DNA from: Portulaca oleracea
Lineage: Eukaryota > Streptophyta > Magnoliopsida > Caryophyllales > Portulacaceae
Reading direction: 5' to 3'
Assembly: GCA_029582165.1 (NCBI GenBank)
Contig: CM055872.1
Coordinates: 27,512,243 to 27,576,242, forward strand
DNA length: 64,000 nt
Shown here: positions 10,629 to 21,547 of the stretch, in pieces
Layout of the letters: every line of letters begins with the position of its first letter
How positions within the stretch are numbered: position 1 is the first letter of the stretch
Translations under genes and position numbers: made by a program
The notes under the pieces: model-generated
Told to the model about the DNA's origin: nothing
What the model saw: only the letters and a program-made list of their open reading frames with translations
Databases searched by the model: none

Positions 10629-12014
10629 CTTAAACTTAAAAAGAGGGTAAAACTTGAACAAATCAAATTAATTTGAAATTGTAAAAGGGAGAAGTTGATT
10701 TATTTCGCCATTTTATAATTCTTGTTAGGTATCCTTTGCATACCGGGCCACTAATCGCGTCTTTTGACACGTTAGCACAAAGGTGACGGTTAAGTTATAC
10801 CTAGGTGATTCCCTCGAGAGCGGGCGGGCCACTACTTGTGGGATTCACCCTACATCGCCAAGCATTTGGTCCCCTCTCTCCCCGCGTTACACTCAAAGGC
10901 TTCCTTGAAGCTCTTTGAGCAATACCTCACACTCCTTACCTAAGGGTATGGAGCACGGAGATGAAAATGTGCGGTAGGCCATGTAATCCAACCATAGAAA
11001 AATCCATGAACATAGAACCTTGGTTTATCCCCTCATGTTGTATGCTATGTGCTACCCCCTTCCCTTTTTTCTTCTTTTGTTTTAGAGTCGACTCTAGTTT
11101 AGAAGTTTTGTTTTAGTCCATATAAAATTCATTAGGTTGAGAAAATGATGATTTATTAATTGGAATAATTAACCCAAAAAGTATCATGGTTAGCCCAAGT
11201 GGAAGGGCCCATTTATGCTTAAAAGGTGATTATTTTAATTAACAAATAAAAATGAACTCGCCTTTGATGATATTATATGGCCCTTTACAAAATTCTCCTA
11301 ACGAAGGTCCAAAAATAAATTAAAAAGTCCAACAAAGTTAATGGATATCGTTTTAGATTGCATAATAGTCACTAGGCTCGAGAAAGTTCATATGTCGATT
11401 TAATTAATAAATCCACCACATTTATGGCCGGCCCGTTGTTAGGCCCAACCATATTGGATTTGTTGATTAGGCCCATAAATTAATTACGACTCGCTTATTG
11501 TTGACTTTATTCAATCCTTTACAATATCCATTTTCCTCGACTAAAAAAATGCAATAAAATAAAAAGAGGTAAAAAAAAGGGTCGTCAGTCTTGTTGAACA
11601 TTATTCTAATCCGCATAATAGTCATTATGGCTTGAGCTATCTGGATTGTTGAGCCAAGTTATGGATTCTCTTTAAAACGGTTGGCCATGGTTTGGGCCAA
11701 TCCAAATTGAGAAACACTGACTTGAACTTATCGATTTAAGATCCGATCGCTATGTTTAGCTTTGTACGACCCTTTATAATGTTCTATCCATAGGTCCATA
11801 TAGAGTTAGGTCATGCACTTCCAAAAAGTGGGTGAGTCCTTTGTGTCAGCATATATGTGTCGAGTCAGTTAGGATCATATAGGTCTCTTAGGGCATGCAT
11901 GCATCGGGTAGTACGTGTCAAAGTATGTCGTTGAGTGTTCTAACTTTGAATTTCCATGCAGGCATCATTGGTGATCGACTCCGAGCCCGCATTTGAGATC
12001 CACGAACTGGTCGG
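10629..12014 (+). other. 5' untranslated leader of the Tat element
   Basis: About 1.4 kb between PBS and gag without a convincing ORF. The words 'gcataatagtca' (near 11365 and 11617) and 'atttgttgattag/atttaattaataaatcc' recur, suggesting old internal duplication. Long leaders of this size are usual in Tat elements. Confidence 0.6.
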
Positions 12015-13397
12015 TTGGTTCTAAACCCGCATTACGATCCATCTGCAACTAGTGACTGCATTATGTCTAGAGAGCAATTCCAAGAAATCCCGGTCCAAAG
12101 CACCGAAGCGAACATCACGAAGCATTTATACGAGCTCTATACCAAAATGCAGGGTCTTGTATTCGCTAATACCCTAGAGCAGGAGCAGAAGATGAGCAAA
12201 AGGCTGGATGAACAACAACAGGTGATGGATGGCATGCTGCAGGCCATCACTAAGATCAACACCAAGTTAGGGCTAGATGCTGAAGAGGATGATGAAGAAA
12301 TGCAAGGATATGAATCTGAGCCTGAAATCATCAAGACATCCTCAGATTCTGGAGGAACAGGGATATCCAAGGCTACGTTTAACACGCTTGAAGTGTCAAA
12401 ACCTACAAGGGACCCCGCTGTTAAGGCCCTTGAGCAGAAGTTAGAAAGCCTTACTAAAGCAATGAGCTCTGTGCCGGCCTTTGCTGATAATTACTTGGAG
12501 GTTCCATTGCCTGTTCAACGGACTTTGAAGATAGCTGGCAAAGTTGAAGTGTCAAATATTAGGTTCAAACCTTCTGAGAACCCTATTCATCATGTTGAGG
12601 AATTCATGAGGTTGGCACCTTTAAACCGAATCGATGTTGACTTATACTCTACCGTCTTCCCATCCACCCTAGATGGAGAAGCAAAGGTATGGTATCACGC
12701 GTTGTCGCCCCAAATCAAAGCCAACTGGACTGAATTGTTCAAAGCCATCACCCACCATTACACACGCATCCAGAAGAAACAAGCTACGGTGGATGACCTA
12801 ACCGCCATGAAGCAGCGGGATGATGAGTCCTTTATGGATTACTTTGAGAGATGGCATACAAAATTATCCCACATCAATGAGACAATCCCTCTCCCTCTGC
12901 AGTTATCTACCTTTAAGCAAGGAGTTAAGAGCAGCCTATCCAAGCACTTGGGGTATCATGTCGTCAAAGACTTTGATTACTTGAAGGACATCTGTGTCCA
13001 ATTAGAGCCTATGCACAATGATAAGACAACTTCGCATGGATAGAAAGGGTCCAGCTCCAACAGGAGGGCTACTAGTACAGCTAGCCACCCTCCTAAAATT
13101 ATAGAGACAAACTCTATCCAGCGCAAGGGGCCTTATGTACCGAAATATGAGACTTATAAGCCATTGGATGTTCTTTACTCTAGGGCTCTCGACCGTCTGG
13201 TCAAGAAGGGTATTCTGGTTTTGCCCTTACCAAAAGAAGAGCCAGAAATCAAAGGAAGAAATTGGGATGCCAACCAATTTTGCAGCTATCACCGTTGTCG
13301 AGGTCATGACACTGAGAAATGTTGGACTTTAAGGAACAAGATAGAAGATATGATAAGGGCTAGGACGCTGCCAAAAGCTGTCAAACAATCAAAGTAA
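12015..13397 (+). pseudogene. Tat gag (capsid and zinc knuckle)
   Basis: One frame runs from 12015 to 13397 with a single in-frame TAG at 13041. The first 340 codons carry a coiled-coil-like N-terminus (MQGLVFANTLEQEQK) and the retrotransposon capsid region (FRLAPLN-type, GEAKVWYHAL, DESFMDYFERW). After the stop, the frame continues with a proline-containing linker and a CCHC-like knuckle, CSYHRCRGHDTEKC (about 13281-13322), the form typical of Tat gag. The product would be the structural particle protein. The nonsense codon makes this copy non-functional unless read through. Confidence 0.85.
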
Positions 13398-13458
13398 TCC
13401 TATGCCAGAGCATGCAAATGCTATTTGATGTGGGGATTTCAGCTTCGACCCCACCGCT

Positions 13459-14295
13459 TTGATTGTAGAAATGGGTCAACCTGTCCCCGAAGTAGTCGGG
13501 TTCCTTGAAGGTCTATTCATCCATGGTATTTGGGACAGCGATGAGGATGACGAGCACGAGTATTCCGAGACGGAATGGATGGAGAAAGATGAACCAGATG
13601 ATGTGGCATTCCTTACTCGGTCTGGCAGCTACAACAATAACAGGAATACCACCACCCCAGTGGATATTCCTAACCCCACACGAACGACTGGAAGTGACAA
13701 TCAGACCTCTTCTGAGGACCCTCTTCTTTCTCAACTCAAAAAGACCAGAGCTGAGGTCACCATATGGCAACTCATATGCACATCGCACGCTCATAGACAG
13801 AAGATGTTGGAAGCCCTTACAACACTCACGGAATCGTCTACAACAACTCTTGAATCCTTGGTTGCCCATGTGACCACCCAACAAGAGATGATTACTTTTG
13901 GGATTGAAGATTTACCTCAAGGAGGAGCATCTCATAACAAAGCCCTATACCTCACAGTGCAATGCTCCAACAAAACCATCCCACTGGTTTTGGTCGACAA
14001 TGGTTCAGCTGTAAATGTGTGCCCTTGGAGGACAGCACAGAAGTTGGGAGTGCAACAACAACACTTGGTTCACAACGGTGTGCAACTCAGGGCTTATGAC
14101 AATTCACCCCGGAGATTAGTTGGATCTATAGTGTTGTCCATTACTACTAGCAACATCACTCGGAATGTGGAGTTCGTGGTGCTAGACATTCCAGCCTCTT
14201 TCAATTTGCTACTAGGGAGGCCATGGCTTCACGAGTGTTATGCTATAGCATCCACCCTACATCAGAAGATAAAAATGTTGGTTCAAGGTCGGTGA
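13459..14295 (+). pseudogene. Tat aspartic protease region
   Basis: A 278-codon open frame in a different phase from gag. After an acidic N-terminal linker it carries the retroviral-type protease core: LVDNGSAVNVCP (D-x-G active-site type with N in place of T/S before GS) and, about 90 residues later, the flap-side NLLLGRPWLHE motif followed by STLHQKI. This arrangement is characteristic of Tat/Ogre polyproteins. The protease would cleave the gag-pol polyprotein. Confidence 0.85.
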
Positions 14296-14354
14296 TCACC
14301 ATCTAGGGAGAGTCTATCAATGTTGTTTTCACTCCTAAACAGTCAACTCTCGAA

Positions 14355-15257
14355 GTGGAGCACAACTCAATGGACGAAGAACTCCACAACTTTGAGCTTC
14401 TGGCGATGATGAGCCAGGATGAAGCACCTTTTGACTTCGATCCCTACTCAAGTCCCAAGGTACATGCTATGCTCAAGAGACAAGCGTATTTCCCCGGGAT
14501 GCCGCTGGGAAAGAATCCAAAGAACAAAATTCCTCTTGCGTTCAAGACCTTTAAGCAGAAGGGAAGGTTTGGCTTAGGCTACAAAACAACTGAGAACGAG
14601 GTCAGGCTCGCAAAGATGGCTATCGTTGAACAGAAGAAGATGGACAATCCTCCCACTTTATTCCAGATGAAGCCCTATCCACTTACTCTGAATGAGCAAT
14701 TTGTTAGGGAAAGTGATGACTTCCCTTACTATAGGTTTCCTGAGCCATTCTATCTAAAGAACTAGGGAATTCAAGTCGCTCGACTAGAAGTCTTCAAGGA
14801 TTGCTCCATTAATATGGCTACTGTCTTTGTTCCCGCTCGGGACAAACAACCTCCATTAGAATGGACTCATCTTGCTGGAAGCAACATTTTTGGCATGCTG
14901 TTTGGACAAGAAGCTGTCCCAGAGAAGTCTGAAACTGATGCTTTTATTGCTGCTTTGTCCAACCCAAGCTTTGATTCAAGTCTCATGATCACTGAAGACG
15001 GAGAAGTTAAGGCGGTCTCGTGGGTCGATGCTGAGGAGAATAATTTTGCTTTATCTGTAGGAGAGTCTGTTCCTAAGGACATAGAGTCAGGTTTTAAGGG
15101 TTTAGAGTCAAGTGAGTCTGGTCTTAAGTTTGCTGGCGATGCATTCCTTTCTGCATTCAATAAGATGAACCTTTCTGCTTACTCTGATTCTTCTTTTCCC
15201 TCTTCCTTGAGCTGCTGCGCCAATAATAATATGGAATTTAATGAACCCTTAAAATAA
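14355..15257 (+). pseudogene. Tat polyprotein linker between protease and RT
   Basis: Frame-continuous sequence with an in-frame TAG at 14763 and a TAA at 15255. The first part contains MLKRQAYFPGMPLGKN and RFGLGYKTTENE, a G-patch-like segment seen in Tat elements upstream of RT. The second part (14814-15257) is Ser/Glu-rich without a recognised domain. It lies in the same phase as the RT start at 15282. Confidence 0.7.
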
Positions 15258-15281
15258 TTTTCTAATGAACATGAGCATAAA

Positions 15282-17251
15282 ATGGCGGTGTTGGAAGACA
15301 CCATCACCATAAATGTGAGCACAGAAGAAAAACCTCGAGAGTTGAAGTTAGGTGGCTCACTTACAGCAAAAGAACAGGTAATATTCACGAAGCTTCTCAA
15401 GACGTTTGTGGATGTATTCGCATGGTCCTACGAGGACATGCCTGGGATTGACAGGGAAATTGCGGAGCATACCATACCTTTGCTTCCTAATGCAAAGCCG
15501 GTTCGACAAAAGGCTAGGAGGATCAAGCCTGAATGGGCTAAGAAGATTGAGGAAGAAGTGATTAAGCAGCTTAACGATAAGTTCATTAAAGCAGTGCAGT
15601 ACCCTAAATGGATTGCTAACATTGTCCCGGTACCCAAGAAAGATGGGAAGGTGCGCATGTGTGTTGACTTCAGAGATCTCAACAAAGTAAGTCCCAAGGA
15701 TAGTTCCCTTTACCTATCATCGATGTATTAGTGGATAACACTTGCGGGCATGAGCTCCTATCCTTTATGGATGGATATGTTGGTTACAATCAAATAAAAA
15801 TGGTGGAAGAAGACATGGAGAAAACCTCATTCACTACACCATGGGGAACGTACTGTTATGTGGGTATGCCTTTTGGTCTCAAAAATGCTGGGGCAACATA
15901 TCATAGGACAGCCAACACCCTACTTCATGATGTGATGCACATAGAGGTAGAGGCTTATGTAGATGACATGATCGCTAAGTCCAAAACAAGGGAGGAGCAC
16001 ATCCCTAACCTTCACAAGTTTTTCCTGCGATTTCGTAAATACAAGATGCGACTTAATCCAGCAAAGTGCACCTTCGGTGTCACCTCTGTGAAGTTACTAG
16101 GCTATGTGGTTAGCCAACGAGGCATTCAAGTTGACCCTTCAACGATAAAGGTTATCCAAGAGTTCCAACCACCCAGAACAGAAAAAGAAATAAGAGGCTT
16201 CCTAGGACGAGTCCAATACATCACCAGGTTCATTTCCAAGCTCACCATGACTTCTGAACCTTTCTTTAAGAAACTAAAGAAAGGAAGCAAAATAGAATGG
16301 GACGATCAATGTCAAGCGGCTTTTGATAAGATCAAGGAGTATTTGCAACATCCTCTAGTCCTCATGCCGCCAGTACCAGATGAGCCTCTACTCCTTTACC
16401 TTAGCGTGACTAGCTCTGCAAAGGGGGCTATGCTAGCTCAAAAGGCTAAAAGTAAAGAGAGCGCCATCTACTACTTGAGCAAGAAGTTCTTGGACTATGA
16501 AAGTCGATATGCAGATATAGAGAAAATCGTTCTTGCACTAGTATGGGCCACCAAGAAGTTAAGGCATTACATGCTTTCACATACAGTATATGTCATAGCT
16601 GAGAATAATACCATCAAGTTCATCATGGAACAACCTACCATCAACAACCGCATTGCTCGATGGGTGGTCATGCTGTCAGAATTCAATCTTCTGTACTTGC
16701 CTCAGAAATCCATCAAAGGACGGGTTGTTTCAGATTTCCTGGCTGCCTCACCATCACAGGAACCTCCAATCATTGACTTGGAATTCCCAAATGAGGATGT
16801 ATTTTTCACTAACGAAATAACATGGGAAATGTATTTCGACGGAGCTTCTAACCAAATGGGATGCGGAGTGGGAGTTTTGTTAATCACTCTAGAAAAGGCA
16901 CACGTCCCTGTATCTGTTAAATTGGACTTTGATAATACCAACAATTGTGCAGAATATGAAGCATGTATCAAGGGTTTGCAAGCCGCCTTGGCTTTAGGCA
17001 TATGCCATGTAAAAGTTTTTGGAGATTCTAGCCTCATCATTAATCAGGCTAAAAATACATGGAAGGTCCGGAATGAATATCTTATGGCATATCAACAGAA
17101 GCTCTTGGGACTTGCTAACCAATTCGAGCAAATCAGCTTCCAATACCTCTCAAGGGATCACAATGAGTTAGCTGACGCCTTAGCCAAGTTGTCCTCAATG
17201 ATATCGATACCATCAGGTACGCTCCAGTTACCAGTAGTAGTAGGGCGATAG
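15282..17251 (+). pseudogene. Tat reverse transcriptase, RNase H and second (archaeal-type) RNase H
   Basis: The RT begins near 15282 (AKPVRQKARRIKPEW, VPKKDGKVRMCVDFRDLNK). A one-base frame shift lies near 15705, after SPKD. The downstream 506-codon frame holds FMDGYVGYNQI, MPFGLKNAGATYHR and the catalytic YVDD (residues 76-79), then a first RNase H (YLSKKF...ADIEK) and a second RNase H domain with MYFDGASNQMGCG, NCAEYEA and GDSSLIINQ. These supply the D-E-D residues of an archaeal-type RNase H. A second RNase H after RT-RH is the defining mark of the Tat lineage. The frame ends at a TAG in the RQAEPAY motif that normally opens the integrase region. Confidence 0.93.
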
Positions 17252-17285
17252 GCTGAACCTGCATATTTTCCATGTGGTACTGTCG
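17249..17285 (+). pseudogene. First residues of Tat integrase, truncated
   Basis: After the TAG the frame continues AEPAYF, the start of the region preceding integrase in Tat elements. The element sequence then ends and the unclassified repeat begins. Integrase and the 3' LTR are missing, so the element is truncated at this junction. Confidence 0.6.
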
Positions 17286-17488
17286 AAAAAAATATCCAAA
17301 ATCCAAAGGACTCCCCAAATCCAACATGATAAAGATTCCACCATACCACTCCCCAAGTTGATTGCATCACATGCTTCCACAATATTTTCCATATAATTGA
17401 CTTTAGTCTTCATAGTGGCCCATATAATTTAACTATATGTTTTTTTTATCTTGTAAATTTGATATGTTCATTGAACCCCTATTTTAGG
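17286..17488 (+). repeat. Unclassified dispersed repeat, copy 2, left part
   Basis: Matches 6870-7063 and ends at the left target-site copy ATTTTAGG (17481-17488) of the hAT-like insertion. It continues at 31463 beyond the nested elements. Confidence 0.85.
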
Positions 17489-17754
17489 TAGTGGCGGATT
17501 TAAGGGGGGCTAGGGGGGCCATGGCCCAGGCTATGGTTACAGATATCTATTAAATGTTGTGCAAACTGAACATGAAAACATCAGTGTCCCAGTGGTGTTG
17601 GCAAGCTTGTGTATAGGTGTTTGCCCTTGGCCCTTTGATCCCAGGTTCAATTCCTCTCTATTTGTCTTCTTTATATTTTTTTTTTGTTTCTATATTGTTT
17701 TTAACCAAATTATTTCTGTTTTTCTTATTCAAATAGTACTTTTATTTTTAATCG
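17489..17754 (+). mobile_element. hAT-like element, left part
   Basis: Begins TAGTGGCGGATTTAAGGGG and is inverted-similar to the right end CTATCCTGACTCCGCCCCTG (31462). Both ends contain an inner GGGCCATGGCC / GACATGGCCC block. The 8-bp target duplication is ATTTTAGG (17481-17488) and ATTTTAGT (31463-31470), one mismatch. The Tekay element interrupts it at AATCG (17750-17754). No transposase is recognisable. Confidence 0.75.
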
Positions 17755-18107
17755 TGTAAAACCCCGAAAAATCCAAAGATGTTGACCGTGACGTCGTTAG
17801 TATATTATGTTTGACTTCGTGTTTTATTATTATTCGTTTGTGTTTATTTATGCTAACGCTTGAGCTCATAGAACCGTTGAGGGACTAACAAGGGTAGAAT
17901 AGTATTCTCGTAGGTTAATATTTTGGTGTTATTATAATTACGTGAATATTGTTTGGTATATGTTATTATTAATATAAATATTATTGGTGTTTTATTTTAC
18001 CTATATTATAATTATTATTAAATTTGTTTCCAAAAGAAAACCTGTTTTAGTTGTTAAATGGGCTGAGTTAGGATTAGTTGGGTTAATTTGGGCCTAATTA
18101 TGGGTAG

Positions 18108-18115
18108 TATATAAA
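18108..18115 (+). promoter_or_regulatory. TATA box of the Tekay-type 5' LTR
   Basis: TATATAAA preceded by GGGTAG and followed by CCCTCTTTCTTCCCC. The same sequence is present at 27722-27729 in the 3' LTR. Transcription would start about 30 bp downstream, in a pyrimidine-rich stretch. Confidence 0.65.
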
Positions 18116-18199
18116 CCCTCTTTCTTCCCCTCTCAAACCTTAAACCCTAATACCTCTCCCAAAACCCTAACCCTACAACCTCTCCTCTCTCTCTTTCTC

Positions 18200-18605
18200 T
18201 CTCTGAAACCGCCGGCCACCACCACCAGACGTCGCCCGCCGCCGCAGCCCGCCGGAAACCACCGCCGCAACCACCTTTTTCCACCCTCCTCTTTCTTTCC
18301 TTCTCTTTCTTCTTTCTTTCCCCTGCCCCTGCTTCGCCCAGCCGCCACCACCGGACGACCACCACCGTCACCACCGCCGCTGGACCACCACCCAGACGAC
18401 CACCGGGAATCGCCGGCAGCCACCGCAACCGCCAGCCTTGGTTCTCTCTCATCTCCTCTCCTCGTTCTCTGTCTCTCCAGTCGCGCGCGCCGCCACCCGT
18501 CACCACCACCGCTCCCGCCGTCGCCTGACGTTGTCGCCGCCCCCAGCACCGCCGACGTCAGCCACCGATCGCCGCCCTGCTCGCCGGAGAACAGCCCCCT
18601 GCCTA
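18200..18605 (+). other. GC-rich, fast-diverging island within the LTR
   Basis: CCACCACCG/CGCCG-rich segment inside an otherwise AT-rich LTR. Its counterparts are 27810-28205 (3' LTR) and about 1585-1965 (minus-strand copy). Two patches (about 18235-18280 and 18540-18605) differ markedly between the two LTRs of the same element, while flanking LTR sequence is nearly identical. Several frames are open across it, but none is shared by the copies. Confidence 0.75.
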
Positions 18606-18616
18606 ACCTACGTAAA

Positions 18617-18640
18617 CCCTAACCCTAACCCTAACCCTAA
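18617..18640 (+). repeat. Telomere-like (CCCTAA)4
   Basis: Four perfect CCCTAA hexamers, identical at 28217-28240 in the 3' LTR and as TTAGGG units near 1551-1567 in the minus-strand LTR. The unit is the hexamer and not the usual plant heptamer CCCTAAA, and it sits inside a mobile element, so it is not a chromosome end. Confidence 0.9.
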
Positions 18641-20584
18641 TATGGTTCATCTTCTTCTTTTTCCTTTTCTTTTTCTGTTTTAATATCAAAATCTGATTTA
18701 TATATTTGTAATTGTTAATGTTTATAAATTCTGTAATTTTTGTAATTAGGGGAATTATTTGTAATTGTTTTCTTGTTGTAATTATGTGTAAATTATAAAT
18801 TGTTATGTGTAATTGTATGTTGTAAACTGTAATTAGATTAGGTTGTAATAGTTGGTTATTAGGTTTGAAAGTGGTTCTTTAATATTCTTTATATTCTTTA
18901 TATGAATCTTTTAGACCACAATATTATTGTATTTACGAATTTGGAAATTTATTACCTAGGTTAATTCTTGAATGTCGAGTTATTAAATCGTTATGTTCTT
19001 TATTGTTCCTTAAAATTAAATCTTGTTAAGTTTGTTAAATAAATTAGGTTGGTTTCTTGTTAATAAAACCTTAAATTCTTGATTAGTATTTATATGTTTA
19101 TTGTACTTTATTTTATATATTCCTTGTGTTCTTTAAAGGTTATTCATGTTTAAAGTTGTTAGATAAATTAGGTTGACTTAATAAAAGTACAATTCTTGTT
19201 TAGTAATTCTTGAATCTTGATGGAGTCTAGTAAAAAGAATTAGTTGTTGGAATTCTTGATTGGTAGTTTTAATGTTTCTAAGTTCTTTATGTTTCTTTTA
19301 CATATAACCTAAGTCTTTCTTGATTCTTGTTTAAAGAAATCGCATGTTTAACCACCTTTGTTTTACTTTGTGAAATTCTTGTTGTAATGTTATAATCTTA
19401 TAACTAATTCATGTTTTAAAATCTATAAAGCCTTGTTTACGTGTTTTATGTTCAAAGGAATTTTATTTCATTGTACGACTTAAGTTTTAATTAAAGTTTT
19501 TATTAAGGTGTTCTTGTTTTAGTAAGTTTACTTCTACAAGTTTGATTGTGGACCTAAGTTAGATTTGGACTTTATATCTTAGACCCTAAGTATCGTTTTA
19601 AGCTCAAGTTAGAACCCCAGGACCTTTTGGTAAAGGTTAGAACCGAAATAACAAATTTGTTAATAACGGTTATCGGGACAGTTTCGTTAGCGTCTAAAGA
19701 TCGGGTTTCCAAGGTTAGTGTAGTTGTCTTTTGATCAAACCCTTTGGACTGGAGGTTCCCTTAGATGTTAGGAACCATAGGAATTTTACAGATCGAACGT
19801 TTGATTTGTATAGCCCGAGTTATAACCGTTTTACCAGAACCTGTCAGAACTGGACCAATTGGAAAGATGGGTGTTTTTAGAGTCCTTCGGGACTGATTTG
19901 GGCTTAACCATCAACATAGAAGTTTTAGTAGACATCCCGAGATTTCCGAAAAGTCCAGAACCAGCCCCGTAGGATGTCAGGAAGTCGAGTTGTGACCCGT
20001 TTTATGTGAACGTTATAATATGTCCTCTGTTTGCTTTTATTTATAAGGAATTGTTGAGTGAAAATAATATGTGATCTTGTTATGTGTTTTCTTGGAGGTG
20101 TTAAGTGTAATTTCATAAATGATAGGAACCTAAGTGTTCCTAGGGGATGGGTTAGGTAGTTAATAGTTAATACTAACTTCGTTAGAACGCGTTTTGATTA
20201 GATAATTATTTTTATTCTAGACCCGAGTTAGTGCTAGACGTTAGTGAGCTCAAGTGTGTTCTTCTTTTGCTGTGCTGTGAAGTATATCAGGTAATTGTCT
20301 ATGCCCTAATCCCCATCGGGATGCTCTTTAAATGTGTTTTAATGTTTTCTAATCTGTTTTGATAATTGCATCCCGAAAGGGGACTTTTGTGGAAATACGA
20401 CCATCTGTTTTGATAATCTTTTTGTTTCGATTGTGATCTTGGTTTATTTGAGTTGAGAAATTGGATGGTCTTTTATTCGAAGTTTTGTTAATGGTTTTGA
20501 TAACTTGGGATTGTTTGACTTGAGAGTTGTGAGATGAGTTTGAATAATGAATTAGTAATTCAAAGTGGAAACATTAAGCGGGTT

Positions 20585-20870
20585 GTTGATTTGATGCCTT
20601 TGACAGGCTAATGTTTTTGCGGGTGATACCCCTGAGACCAGGATTTGATGCCTGTACGGGTTATGTGCCAGGAGATCAGGGTTTCATCCCTGATATAGGA
20701 TAGATGTTATGAAGCCTTTGGTGGGCGACTGTTTGAAGCCTTTGAGAGGCGAATATTCATGCGGGTGATAACCCTGAGACCAGGATTCGATGCCTGTATG
20801 GGTTATGTGCCAGGAGATCAGGGTTTCATCCCTGATATAGGATAGTTGTTATGATACCTTTGGTAGGCGA
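20585..20870 (+). repeat. 142-bp tandem duplication in the LTR
   Basis: Two copies of a unit containing GCGGGTGATA, CCTGAGACCAGGATT, GGGTTATGTGCCAGGAGATC and GGGTTTCATCCCTGATATAG, with starts at 20619 and 20761. Both copies are also in the 3' LTR (about 30185-30470), so the duplication predates this insertion. Confidence 0.85.
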
Positions 20871-21365
20871 TGTTCTTTTTGGGATTTGATATCCCGCCCG
20901 CAATTTAATTAAAATATAGATTGGATGGGTTGAGGAAAACAGTTAAGGGTTAAAGGTTTGAGAAATGGTTTGACTTGTTCCCTCTTCCTAAAGTGAATTG
21001 AAATGATCTTAAACTGTTTTAAACGTTAGGGGTAGACATTATTGAGATTTCCCCCTCATTTTTTTGAAATGTTTTGTTTTCAGGTGAGGATCTAAATGTT
21101 GGGGACGGGAATTAGAAGTGAGGACGACGAGTCTAGAAGTCCTTGAATCTTTTTATTGGTTTTCGTTATGATGTCTTAAAGTTCTGTTTTGAGTTGTTAG
21201 TAGTTACCGTTAGCAGACAGTTGTGTTTTCCTTTCTCGCCTTGTGTTCCTTCGGGAATACGGCAGTGACGCCCAAACTGAATTTGAAGTCTTCCGCTAAG
21301 TTTTGTCTGTTAACGTTAGTTTGACTTTGACTTTTCTATAATTGAATTTCCGGGGCGTTACAGAA

Positions 21366-21377
21366 TGGTATCAGAGC
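21366..21377 (+). promoter_or_regulatory. Primer-binding site (initiator tRNA-Met type)
   Basis: TGGTATCAGAGC, the standard plant initiator tRNA-Met complement, 3 bp after the LTR end. Confidence 0.95.
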
Positions 21378-21547
21378 TCTGGGTTGCGACCTAGTAGTTC
21401 CTAGTGTCCTTTAGGTTTAGATGGACCTTAGGAAGCTAAGTTCGGAGCGATGAGTGTAGGATGGGAAAAAGGGATTCGTGCTTTCTAAAGTTATGCGATT
21501 ATGAATATAATGTTCTTTGTGTTGCTAATATGTTTTGATTATGTAGG

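Larger units (their letters stand above)
17755..21362 (+). mobile_element. 5' LTR of the Tekay-type element
   Basis: 3608 bp, TG...CA. A TATA box TATATAAA lies at 18108-18115, so U3 is only about 350-390 bp and the transcribed R-U5 part exceeds 3 kb. Downstream are a CT-rich stretch, a GC-rich island (about 18200-18605), four CCCTAA hexamers (18617-18640), a long T-rich stretch, and a 142-bp tandem duplication (about 20585-20870). Confidence 0.95.

Noticed and set aside
18133..18549. Minus-strand Gly/Arg-rich ORFs in the 5' LTR (and 27787-28176 in the 3' LTR)
   Set aside because: Composition artefacts of the GC island. Reading frames differ between the two LTRs of the same element.
18617..18640. 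Chromosome-end telomere
   Set aside because: Only four hexamers, repeated in each LTR copy and embedded in a mobile element.
20585..20870. CRISPR-like or satellite array
   Set aside because: Only two long units inside an LTR, duplicated again in the other LTR; no spacer pattern.
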